This document shows, piece by piece, positions 1 through 5,600 of a stretch of 19,218 nt of DNA. This DNA is from an uncultured Butyricicoccus sp. (GTDB lineage Bacteria > Bacillota > Clostridia > Oscillospirales > Butyricicoccaceae). The notes beneath the pieces were generated by a model. That model saw only the letters and a list, made by a program, of their open reading frames with translations, had not been told where the DNA came from and made no database searches. The stretch lies in the NCBI GenBank assembly GCA_910584935.1, contig CAJUDU010000046.1, forward strand, positions 1 to 19,218. Reading direction: 5' to 3'. The position numbers were made by a program, and so were the translations under genes. Within the stretch, counting starts at the first letter, position 1; every line of letters starts with the position of its first letter.

Positions 1-570
1 CTATTATACCACACCTTCTTGACTTATGAAGGATTAAATCAGTGGTTCCTTAACAAAGCCATCAGCAGATATGATGGTGTGAAAGAACCAAAGTCAAAAG
101 CCGGCATTCGGCGCATACCTATCATTCCCGCATTACAAGCGATTTTGCCGGAACTCGATATGGGTGAATTACTGTTCAAAAATTCACGGGGCGGTATCCC
201 TAATTCCCATTGGATTTCGCGGAATTGGAAATCATTCATTGCTGCCATGGCTGAAACAGAAGAACAGCTGATAGGACAAGGCAAATTACCCATCATGCGT
301 GAAGCCCTGCCGCCGCTGGAACCATATGATTTACGCCATACTTTTTGCACTGACCTGGAACGTGCGGGCGTTCCTATCAACGTTGCATCACAGCTTATGG
401 GACACGCTGATATCAAAATTACTGCCAGCATTTACACCCATACGGATGATGCAGTATTCGCGGAAGCTGGCGAAAAACTTAGCCGACTAACTGACATAGT
501 AGATATGCCTGAATCGCCCTATTTGGGCACGAAAACGGGCAAATCAAAGAAGCGTAAAACCGGAACTTAA
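1..570 (+). CDS. Tyrosine recombinase (phage-type integrase), C-terminal part; 5' end outside window
   Basis: The reading frame is already open at base 1 and stops at 568-570, so only about the last 189 residues are present. What is seen is the catalytic domain of a tyrosine site-specific recombinase: a basic beta-hairpin segment (KSKAGIRRIPI) that usually carries the catalytic lysine, then PYDLRHTFCT (the HxxR box, with Tyr in place of the first His, as in many phage and conjugative-element integrases), then LMGHADIKITASIYTH, which supplies the second His and the nucleophilic Tyr. The SAM-like DNA-binding domain and first catalytic Arg must lie upstream. The gene runs toward the 3' end of a tRNA-Thr gene 57 bp away, a typical position for an integrase beside its attachment site. 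Family assignment is secure; the type of element cannot be told from this piece. Confidence 0.93.
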   Translation, partial: LLYHTFLTYEGLNQWFLNKAISRYDGVKEPKSKAGIRRIPIIPALQAILPELDMGELLFKNSRGGIPNSHWISRNWKSFIAAMAETEEQLIGQGKLPIMREALPPLEPYDLRHTFCTDLERAGVPINVASQLMGHADIKITASIYTHTDDAVFAEAGEKLSRLTDIVDMPESPYLGTKTGKSKKRKTGT

Positions 571-572
571 AA

Positions 573-617
573 CAAATAAAAATGCTGAAAACCAGCGATT
601 TTAACTGATTTTCAGCA
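573..617 (-). terminator. Intrinsic terminator of the 5S-tRNA operon
   Basis: On the minus strand, directly downstream of tRNA-Thr, TGCTGAAAA and TTTTCAGCA (583-591 with 609-617) form the outer part of a hairpin that continues with a CAG/CTG pairing, followed by TTTTTATTTG. The plus-strand reading has no T-run after the hairpin, so it ends the RNA operon and not the integrase transcript. Confidence 0.85.
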
Positions 618-626
618 CTAAAGCTA

Positions 627-702
627 TGGAGCTGTTGAGCCGATTTGAACGGCCGACCTCATCCTTACCAAGGATGTGCTCTACCTACTGAGCTACAACA
701 GC
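627..702 (-). tRNA. tRNA-Thr (anticodon GGT)
   Basis: A complete 76-nt cloverleaf on the minus strand. The acceptor arm GCTGTTG pairs with CAACAGC, the discriminator is T, and the CCA end is encoded at 627-629. The anticodon stem CATCC/GGATG encloses the loop TTGGTAA, giving GGT. It is the last tRNA of the operon, and its 3' end faces the integrase gene fragment, so it is the natural candidate attachment site. Confidence 0.97.
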
Positions 703-709
703 ATAAATA

Positions 710-786
710 TGGCGACTCGGAAGGGACTTGAACCCTCGACCTCTGGCGTGACAGGCCAGCGCTCTAACCGACTGAGCTACCGAGCC
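710..786 (-). tRNA. tRNA-Asp (anticodon GTC)
   Basis: A 77-nt cloverleaf with acceptor GGCTCGG/CCGAGTC, discriminator G and an encoded CCA (710-712). The anticodon stem CTGGC/GCCAG encloses the loop CTGTCAC, so the anticodon is GTC. Only 7 nt separate it from tRNA-Thr, so the two are co-transcribed. Confidence 0.97.
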
Positions 787-791
787 ATATT

Positions 792-867
792 TGGCAGGGG
801 CAGTAGGGATCGAACCCACGGCACACGGTTTTGGAGACCGTTGCTCTACCAGCTGAGCTATACCCCT
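792..867 (-). tRNA. tRNA-Trp (anticodon CCA)
   Basis: A 76-nt cloverleaf with acceptor AGGGGTA/TGCCCCT, discriminator G and an encoded CCA. The anticodon stem ACGGT/ACCGT encloses the loop CTCCAAA, giving anticodon CCA for UGG codons. It lies 5 nt upstream of tRNA-Asp in the same operon. Confidence 0.97.
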
Positions 868-884
868 ATATAAATAAGGTTAAA

Positions 885-961
885 TGGTGGGCCTTCAGGG
901 ACTTGAACCCTAGACCGTCCGGTTATGAGCCGGATGCTCTAACCAACTGAGCTAAAGGCCC
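885..961 (-). tRNA. tRNA-Ile2 (anticodon CAT, predicted lysidine-modified)
   Basis: A 77-nt cloverleaf with anticodon loop CTCATAA inside stem TCCGG/CCGGA and an encoded CCA. CAT could mean Met, fMet or Ile2. A G1-C72 pair argues against the initiator. The body (GGGCCTTTAGCTCAGTTGG, loop CTCATAA, A discriminator) resembles the Firmicute Ile2 tRNA as recalled, rather than elongator Met, whose loop usually reads TTCATAC. If so, TilS would convert C34 to lysidine so that it reads AUA. Elongator Met remains possible. Confidence 0.9.
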
Positions 962-1052
962 ATAATAAAGCGGGCAGAAATCCCATACAAAAGGCAAAGA
1001 AAAAAATTTGCCGCCACTTTATCACAGCAGCGGCAAACCTTACGAAAAAAAT

Positions 1053-1128
1053 TGGCTCCTCAAGTTGGACTCGAACCAACGACCCTGCGGTTAACAGCCG
1101 CATGCTCTACCAACTGAGCTATTGAGGA
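1053..1128 (-). tRNA. tRNA-Asn (anticodon GTT)
   Basis: A 76-nt cloverleaf with acceptor TCCTCAA/TTGAGGA, discriminator G and an encoded CCA (1053-1055). The anticodon stem TGCGG/CCGCA encloses the loop CTGTTAA, giving GTT. It is the first tRNA after the 5S gene, 10 nt downstream of the 5S 3' end. The 91-bp gap to tRNA-Ile2 is the longest in the cluster. Confidence 0.97.
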
Positions 1129-1138
1129 ATATAGAAGT

Positions 1139-1254
1139 GTGCGCAATGTGTTATCTTCCCGGGCCGTCACCAGCCAAGTATTGTCACCGCGAGCGAGCTT
1201 AACTACTGTGTTCGGAATGGGAACAGGTGTGCCCTCGCCACCATGATCACGCAC
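1139..1254 (-). rRNA. rrf: 5S ribosomal RNA
   Basis: A 116-nt minus-strand sequence with the hallmark 5S core (GTGGCGAGGGCACACCTG, then CATTCCGAACACAG, then AGTTAAGCTCGC). Its ends GTGCG and CGCAC pair as helix I. It opens a 5S-tRNA operon. No 23S gene precedes it; a promoter and then the divergent MATE gene lie upstream. It is therefore either an extra 5S copy or evidence that rRNA genes are not all in canonical operons here. The exact mature ends are estimated from helix I. Confidence 0.95.
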
Positions 1255-1280
1255 TTACTTTCTTTTATAAAAGAAAGTAA
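1255..1280. repeat. Perfect 26-bp palindrome abutting the 5' end of 5S rRNA
   Basis: TTACTTTCTTTTA followed immediately by its exact reverse complement, with no loop bases. It ends one base before the first 5S nucleotide. In the minus-strand precursor it would fold into an A/U-rich hairpin right at the 5S 5' end. A truncated copy of one arm (ACTTACTTCTTTTAT) recurs at 1478-1492 near the start of the transcript. Confidence 0.85.
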
Positions 1281-1451
1281 GCAAAGAAAATTTCAATTCT
1301 GCGCTTACGCGCAGTTCCCTGTACATCTTCTGTATGCACATAGGCAACAGAAAAATTTCAACTCTACGCTCCGCGCAGTTCCCTGTACATCTTCTCCATG
1401 CACATAAGCAACAGGAAAATTTCACTTCTGTGCTTACGCACAGTTCCTATT
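1281..1451 (-). repeat. Tandem 63-64 bp repeats (about 2.7 copies) in the leader of the 5S-tRNA operon
   Basis: Copies start at 1281, 1344 and 1408 with the same order of blocks: gcaa, aaaatttca, a short hairpin, gttccctgtacatcttct, atgcacata. The last copy stops after the first hairpin. On the minus (transcribed) strand each unit has a hairpin with a GNRA-type GTAA loop: CTGCGC/GCGCAG in copy 1 and CTGTGC/GCACAG in copy 3, which is a compensatory change. Copies 1 and 2 have a second hairpin, TGTGCAT/ATGTACA, with a 7-nt loop. No coding potential is apparent. Confidence 0.85.
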
Positions 1452-1497
1452 TGGAGTCTATATCCCCAATGCAGGCTACTTACTTCTTTTATCAAAA

Positions 1498-1520
1498 CCG
1501 TCTGTCCTGACGGCTTTTTT
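1498..1520 (+). terminator. Terminator-like hairpin, effective only in the plus direction
   Basis: CCGTC, a 6-nt loop, GACGG, then a C and TTTTTT. No plus-strand gene lies just upstream, so it would block antisense transcription coming through the 5S-tRNA region toward the MATE promoter. In the minus direction the same hairpin forms the extreme 5' end of the operon transcript, followed only by TTTTGAT, a poor terminator. Confidence 0.55.
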
Positions 1521-1550
1521 ACTATACCATATGATGCGATAGTTTGTCAA
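1521..1550 (-). promoter_or_regulatory. Sigma-A promoter of the 5S-tRNA operon
   Basis: A consensus TTGACA (1545-1550) and TATAGT (1521-1526), separated by 18 bp on the minus strand. Predicted start is near 1514, giving a leader of about 260 nt before 5S. This shows the 5S is driven by its own promoter and is not the tail of a 16S-23S operon. Confidence 0.85.
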
Positions 1551-1584
1551 GCGTTTTTTTCATTTTATTTGTACATTTTTAGAA

Positions 1585-1613
1585 TTGTATTTTTCCGCTA
1601 TGACGATTAAAAT
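1585..1613 (+). promoter_or_regulatory. Candidate sigma-A promoter for the MATE gene
   Basis: TTGTAT (1585-1590), a 17-bp spacer and TAAAAT (1608-1613). The expected start site near 1620 lies downstream of the first in-frame ATG (1617), which argues against that ATG as the start codon. Confidence 0.55.
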
Positions 1614-1655
1614 AAAATGAGTGCAAAATTCGGAGGAAAGCTGTGTTTTATATCC

Positions 1656-3038
1656 ATGAAAAAATCTTATGAAATCAATATGTGCAGCGGGCCGCTGTTC
1701 AGCCAGATACTATTATTTGCATTCCCGCTGATGTGTTCCGGCGTATTGCAGCTGCTCTTCAATGCCGCGGATATTATTGTCGTTGGGCGTTATGCGGGCA
1801 GCGATGCAATGGCAGCAGTTGGCGCGACAACATCACTCATTGGTTTGCTGGTCAATTTTTTTATTGGCATCTCTACGGGTGTAAATATTTTAGTAGCACG
1901 TTTTTGTGGAGGCGAGGAATTTGATGAAGCCCAACAAACCGTACAAACTTCTGTGCTGATTGCGCTCGCTGGCGGGTTGTTGTTAATGCTGATTGGTATT
2001 GGTGCATCCCGTCCATTATTGCAACTGATGGATACACCTGCTGATGTCTTGGATGCAGCGGTTTTATATATGCGGTTATATTTCCTTGGTATGCCCGCGA
2101 CAATGGTTTTTAACTTTGGCGCTGCTATCCTGCGTGCCATTGGCGATACCCGCCGGCCATTGTATTTTTTAATGTGTTCTGGTGTGATTAATGTATGCTG
2201 CAATTTATTTTTTGTGATTGTTTTGAAATTAGGGGTTGCAGGTGTTGCGTTAGCAACCGCAATTGCACAAACCATATCAGCATCTCTTATTTTGTTTTCC
2301 CTAACCCATATGGATGGCGTTTGCCATGTGGATCTAAAAAAACTGCATTTTTCCCGGGATAAATTTTTCCGGTTAATGCAAATTGGCTTGCCTGCTGGGC
2401 TGCAAAGTGTGATTTTTAATATTTCCAATGTGCTGGTGCAGTCCTCTGTCAATACATTCGGATCAAAAGTCATTGCAGGCAATACTGCTTCTGCCAATAT
2501 CGAAGGGTTTATTTATACGTCCATGAATTCGCTTTATCAAACCAACTTAAGTTTTACCAGCCAGAACCTTGGCGCACGGCAATACCGCCGGATTGACCGG
2601 ATTTTGATTTGTTGTGCAGCCAGCGTGCTTGTGGTAGGGTTTGTGCTGGGCAATGGCGCATATCAGTTAGGGCATCAGCTTGTCGGGTTATATTCCAGCG
2701 ATACAGAAGTGATAGCATATGGGGTGCTGCGGCTTGGCATTATTGCGGCGCCATACTGCCTTTGCGGGCTAATGGAAGTGATTTCCGGCAGCGTCCGTGG
2801 GCTGGGCTACTCTGTTTTGCCAATGTTTGTATCTTTAGCAGGCGCGTGCTTTTTCCGGATTTTCTGGATCTTTACCGTATTCCGCTGGCAACATAGTTTA
2901 TTTGTTTTATATATGTCATATCCCATTTCATGGGTACTGACCATTACCGCGCATTTTATCAGTTATTTTGTGGTACGGCACAAAGTATTCCGTCGTGGAA
3001 TGCCCGCAAAAACGGAAAAAGCAGGGCAAAGCGTATAA
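1656..3038 (+). CDS. MATE family multidrug/Na+ efflux transporter
   Basis: A 460-residue, very hydrophobic protein with the MATE pattern: an N-terminal GPLFSQILLFAFPLM helix, then LLFNAADIIVVGRYAGSDAM (TM2), and a matching second half. MATE proteins have 12 membrane helices and exchange cationic compounds for H+ or Na+; the substrate cannot be read from sequence. The frame is open from ATG 1617, but that codon precedes the predicted transcription start. ATG 1656 (MKKSYEI) gives the usual family N-terminus, and ATG 1680 is also possible. The only good ribosome binding site, GGAGG at 1632-1636, is 19 nt from ATG 1656 and better placed for an out-of-frame GTG at 1643 that opens a 9-codon ORF. 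It is a single-gene unit closed by the terminator at 3077-3119. Confidence 0.93.
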   Translation: MKKSYEINMCSGPLFSQILLFAFPLMCSGVLQLLFNAADIIVVGRYAGSDAMAAVGATTSLIGLLVNFFIGISTGVNILVARFCGGEEFDEAQQTVQTSVLIALAGGLLLMLIGIGASRPLLQLMDTPADVLDAAVLYMRLYFLGMPATMVFNFGAAILRAIGDTRRPLYFLMCSGVINVCCNLFFVIVLKLGVAGVALATAIAQTISASLILFSLTHMDGVCHVDLKKLHFSRDKFFRLMQIGLPAGLQSVIFNISNVLVQSSVNTFGSKVIAGNTASANIEGFIYTSMNSLYQTNLSFTSQNLGARQYRRIDRILICCAASVLVVGFVLGNGAYQLGHQLVGLYSSDTEVIAYGVLRLGIIAAPYCLCGLMEVISGSVRGLGYSVLPMFVSLAGACFFRIFWIFTVFRWQHSLFVLYMSYPISWVLTITAHFISYFVVRHKVFRRGMPAKTEKAGQSV

Positions 3039-3067
3039 TTAGTTAGAAATTGGCGGTTCCGTTTCAC

Positions 3068-3097
3068 ACATAAGCAGCCTATCCCTGGCGCATTCTA
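3068..3097 (+). promoter_or_regulatory. Candidate forespore (sigma-G-type) promoter of spoVAD-spoVAE
   Basis: ACATA (3068-3072) and CATTCTA (3091-3097) are 18 bp apart. The second element fits the sigma-G -10 consensus CATNHTA completely; the first matches GHATR at 4 of 5 bases. The -10 element lies in the loop of the MATE terminator hairpin, so the transcript would begin within or after the 3' arm. SpoVA genes are known sigma-G targets in Bacillus, which makes the site credible. Confidence 0.5.
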
Positions 3098-3119
3098 AGT
3101 CATGGGATAGGCATTTTTT
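3077..3119 (+). terminator. Intrinsic terminator of the MATE gene
   Basis: GCCTATCCC (3077-3085) pairs perfectly with GGGATAGGC (3104-3112) across an 18-nt loop, followed by ATTTTTTA. It lies 38 bp after the MATE stop codon. Confidence 0.88.
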
Positions 3120-3139
3120 ATCCCGGAAGGAGGATGTTT

Positions 3140-4150
3140 ATGGCACAGCGTATCGGGCAATATACCTTGCGTTTTGATTGCCCGCCATGTATCCATGGTT
3201 ATGCTTCTGTGGTCGGGAAAAAGGAAGCAACAGGACCTTTATCAGGCACATTTGATATTGTAAATGAAGATTCCCATTTCGGGCAGAAAAGCTGGGAACT
3301 TGCCGAAAGCAAAATGCAGCAGCTTGCGATTGAAACAGCAGTCCATAAAGCTGGCAAAAAAGTGGAGGAAATGCAGTTTATCTTAGCTGGGGATTTACTA
3401 AATCAATGTGTGGGATCTTCGCTGGCATCTGTACAGTCTGGTGTGCCGTATTTAGGGTTATATGGCGCGTGTTCCACCATGGCGGAAGGGCTTGCGGTTG
3501 GAGCGTGTCTGGTTGATGGCGGCTGCGCCGAACGCCTTGCGGCGGCGGCGTCATCACATTTCTGCTCTGCCGAACGGCAGTATCGTTTTCCACTGGCATA
3601 TGGCGGGCAGCGCCCGCCGACTGCCCAATGGACAGCAACAGCTTCCGGTGCAGTCATGCTGGGCAAGGAGCAAAGTCATTTGCAGATTACCCATGCAATT
3701 TTGGGGCAAATGGTGGATATGGGTGTCAAAGATGCAAATAATATGGGGGCAGCAATGGCACCTGCGGCATATCAAACCTTATCCGCGTTATTTCAGGATA
3801 CAGGTCATGTCCCTGGCGATTTTGACCGGATTATCACAGGGGATTTGGCAGATGTCGGCGGTGGCTTGCTGGTCGATTTATTTCTGAAAGATGGCGTTGA
3901 CATCACACCGGTATATTCTGACTGTGGTTCCATGCTATATGGCGATGATCAGGATGTTCATGCGGGCGGTTCCGGCTGTGGATGTTCCGCAGCGGTATTA
4001 TGCGGCAAACTGCTGAATGATATGCAGGCAGGGCAGTTAAAGCGGCTGGTATTTGCCGGGACAGGTGCTTTGATGAGTCCAACTTCGATTCAGCAGGGGC
4101 AGGCAATTGCAGGCATTTGCCATGCGGTAATCATAGAAAGGAAGGATTAA
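3140..4150 (+). CDS. spoVAD: Stage V sporulation protein AD
   Basis: A 336-residue protein matching SpoVAD, with a thiolase/ketosynthase-like fold and essentially the size known from Bacillus. The segment LGLYGACSTMAEGLAV (Cys111) is the family counterpart of the thiolase nucleophile region, and the Gly-rich ATASGAVMLG and GSGCGCSA stretches also fit. In Bacillus, SpoVAD binds dipicolinic acid and is part of the SpoVA channel that loads it into the forespore and releases it at germination. ATG 3140 is chosen because AAGGAGG ends 6 nt before it; the in-frame ATG 3134 would directly touch the ribosome binding site. spoVAE follows 5 bp after its stop codon. spoVAC, normally just upstream, is absent from the window. 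Confidence 0.95.
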   Translation: MAQRIGQYTLRFDCPPCIHGYASVVGKKEATGPLSGTFDIVNEDSHFGQKSWELAESKMQQLAIETAVHKAGKKVEEMQFILAGDLLNQCVGSSLASVQSGVPYLGLYGACSTMAEGLAVGACLVDGGCAERLAAAASSHFCSAERQYRFPLAYGGQRPPTAQWTATASGAVMLGKEQSHLQITHAILGQMVDMGVKDANNMGAAMAPAAYQTLSALFQDTGHVPGDFDRIITGDLADVGGGLLVDLFLKDGVDITPVYSDCGSMLYGDDQDVHAGGSGCGCSAAVLCGKLLNDMQAGQLKRLVFAGTGALMSPTSIQQGQAIAGICHAVIIERKD

Positions 4151-4155
4151 ACAAA

Positions 4156-4518
4156 ATGCACTATTTACAGGCATTTATAACAGGTGGTATAATTTGTGCA
4201 TTGTCACAAATCTTAATTGATAAAACCAAGCTGACGCCAGCGCGGATACTGGTCAGTTATGTGGTGCTTGGGGTAATCCTGACTGGGCTTGGATTATACC
4301 AGCCGCTGGTCGACTGGGGCGGCGCAGGCGCGACAGTCCCATTACTAGGGTTTGGTTATTCTTTGGCGAATGGCGTAACCAAAGGCATTGCGGAAAACGG
4401 GTTATTAGGTGTATTCACAGGCGGTGTAACTGGCGCGGCAGGCGGCATCGCCGCCGCGATTGTATTTGGCTGTTTATTTGCGTTAATCTGCAAACCGGCG
4501 GATAAATCGAACTCGTAG
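4156..4518 (+). CDS. spoVAE: Stage V sporulation protein AE (membrane subunit, SpoVAE/SpoVAEb type)
   Basis: A 120-residue hydrophobic protein with about four membrane segments, starting MHYLQAFITGGIICALSQIL and containing ARILVSYVVLGVILTGLGLY and a Gly-rich GFGYSLANGVTKG stretch typical of SpoVAE. It is a membrane partner of SpoVAC and SpoVAD in dipicolinate transport across the inner forespore membrane. The start at 4156 is preceded by GGAAGG about 10 nt upstream. A 13-residue upstream extension is possible in frame but would overlap spoVAD and lacks family similarity. It is co-transcribed with spoVAD and ends at a strong terminator. Confidence 0.93.
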   Translation: MHYLQAFITGGIICALSQILIDKTKLTPARILVSYVVLGVILTGLGLYQPLVDWGGAGATVPLLGFGYSLANGVTKGIAENGLLGVFTGGVTGAAGGIAAAIVFGCLFALICKPADKSNS

Positions 4519-4526
4519 TAAACAGA

Positions 4527-4559
4527 ACGCCTCCCGTTATAGCGGGGGGCGTTTTATTT
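4527..4559 (+). terminator. Intrinsic terminator of spoVAD-spoVAE
   Basis: ACGCCTCCCG (4527-4536) pairs with CGGGGGGCGT (4543-4552) as a 10-bp stem with one G-T pair and a 6-nt loop, followed by TTTTATTT. It starts 9 bp after the spoVAE stop codon. Confidence 0.9.
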
Positions 4560-4568
4560 GAGGGGATT

Positions 4569-4633
4569 CCGCTTGCTGCGGCAAGCGGCCCGGGGCGCTG
4601 CCCCGGGACCCCGCCGCCTTTTGAAAAAGGCGG
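4569..4633. repeat. Intergenic element of three consecutive hairpins
   Basis: Three perfect hairpins follow each other almost without gaps: CCGCTTGC/GCAAGCGG (4569-4588), CCCGGGGC/GCCCCGGG (4589-4607), and CCGCCTTTT/AAAAGGCGG (4614-4633, with an extra A in the loop). The GC content is far above the surroundings. It sits between converging transcription units (spoVA and the oxidoreductase operon), ending 10 bp before the porB-like stop. The design resembles dispersed REP-like palindromic elements. Only one copy is in this window, so its repetitive nature is inferred. It may also act as the 3' end of the oxidoreductase mRNA. Confidence 0.7.
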
Positions 4634-4642
4634 GCGAAAACT

Positions 4643-5572
4643 TTATTGACACTTAGCGGTCAGCGCTGCCCATTTATGGTCGACCCATTTTTGGGCTTCT
4701 TCAATCATCCATTCATTGCCTTTCTTAAAGCAATGTTTGAAGCGCCCTTGTACTTTCATAAATTCTTCCACAGGAAGTTTTTGTTTTGGTTCATAGGTCA
4801 GATGGTATTCGCCTTCCACCACTTCAAACATCGGCCATACGCAGCATTCCACGGCAAGTTTTGTGACTTCCGCGATATCTTCGGAAGGGTACCGCCAGCC
4901 ACGCGGGCAAGGGGATAATACATTGAGGAATGCGGGGCCAGGGGTATAGATTGCCCGGTGTGCTTTTTCATGCAAATCTTTAAAATTGCCCAGGAAAGTA
5001 GACTGGGCGACATAAGGAATGCCATGAGCAACCATAATTTCGGTCAAATCTTTTTTATTTTGGCGTTTGCCGCTGGAAGCGGAACCATATGGTGTTGTGG
5101 TGGTATCCGCAAAGCGTGAGGTGGAAGAAGAACGCTGAATACCAGTGTTCATATAGGCTTCGTTGTCATAGCAGACATAGACCATATCATGGCCGCGCTC
5201 CATCGCGCCGGAAAGCGACTGAAAGCCGATATCATAGGTACCGCCGTCGCCGCCAAAGGTGATGAACTTAAAAGTATCATCAATTTTGCCGCGGCGTTTC
5301 AGGGCATTGTAAGCGGCTTCTACGCCGCCGCAGGTTGCCGCGGCGTTTTCAAAGGCATTATGGATGTAGCTGTCCATCCAGGCGGTATAAGGGTAAAGGA
5401 AAGAGGATACTTCCAGACAGCCGGTTGCATTGGTGACAACTGCTTTATCTTCCGGGTTTAGTGCGCGCATGACCGCGCGGACTGTAATCCCTGCGCCGCA
5501 GCCTGCACATAAGCGGTGCCCGCCGACAAAGCGTTCCGGTTTGGAAAGCTCCTGTTTGAGATTATATGGCAT
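4643..5572 (-). CDS. porB: 2-oxoacid:ferredoxin oxidoreductase, beta subunit (PorB/VorB type)
   Basis: A 309-residue subunit that carries thiamine diphosphate and a 4Fe-4S cluster. Visible motifs are RLCAGCGAG with Cys22 and Cys25, ATGCLEV with Cys52, and LSPCPRGW, which together supply the four cluster cysteines of this family. The thiamine diphosphate motif is GGDGGTYDIGFQSL ending in YDNEAYMNTG. The enzyme interconverts a 2-oxoacid plus CoA with an acyl-CoA, CO2 and reduced ferredoxin in the cytoplasm. The start is supported by GAGGAG 7 nt upstream. It is the last gene of a gamma-delta-alpha-beta operon, 28 bp after the alpha gene. Pyruvate and branched-chain versions are hard to separate by eye, so the symbol is provisional; the Ile T-box favours a 2-oxobutyrate or branched-chain role. 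Confidence 0.92.
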   Translation of the reverse strand: MPYNLKQELSKPERFVGGHRLCAGCGAGITVRAVMRALNPEDKAVVTNATGCLEVSSFLYPYTAWMDSYIHNAFENAAATCGGVEAAYNALKRRGKIDDTFKFITFGGDGGTYDIGFQSLSGAMERGHDMVYVCYDNEAYMNTGIQRSSSTSRFADTTTTPYGSASSGKRQNKKDLTEIMVAHGIPYVAQSTFLGNFKDLHEKAHRAIYTPGPAFLNVLSPCPRGWRYPSEDIAEVTKLAVECCVWPMFEVVEGEYHLTYEPKQKLPVEEFMKVQGRFKHCFKKGNEWMIEEAQKWVDHKWAALTAKCQ

Positions 5573-5600
5573 AATATAGCTCCTCGCTTGTCATAAAGAA

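Noticed and set aside
676..1254. Small open frames over the tRNA cluster (676-873) and 5S gene (1060-1254)
   Set aside because: They lie entirely on structural RNA genes; the translations are frames of tRNA and 5S sequence.
1281..1451. 63-64 bp repeats considered as CRISPR or as a coding region (a 70-codon frame at 1398-1610)
   Set aside because: Whole units repeat without variable spacers; the frame runs through the operon promoter, lacks a ribosome binding site and its product resembles nothing.
1790..2497. 235-codon minus-strand frame inside the MATE gene
   Set aside because: Opposite-strand shadow of a clear MATE transporter, with no ribosome binding site or domain.
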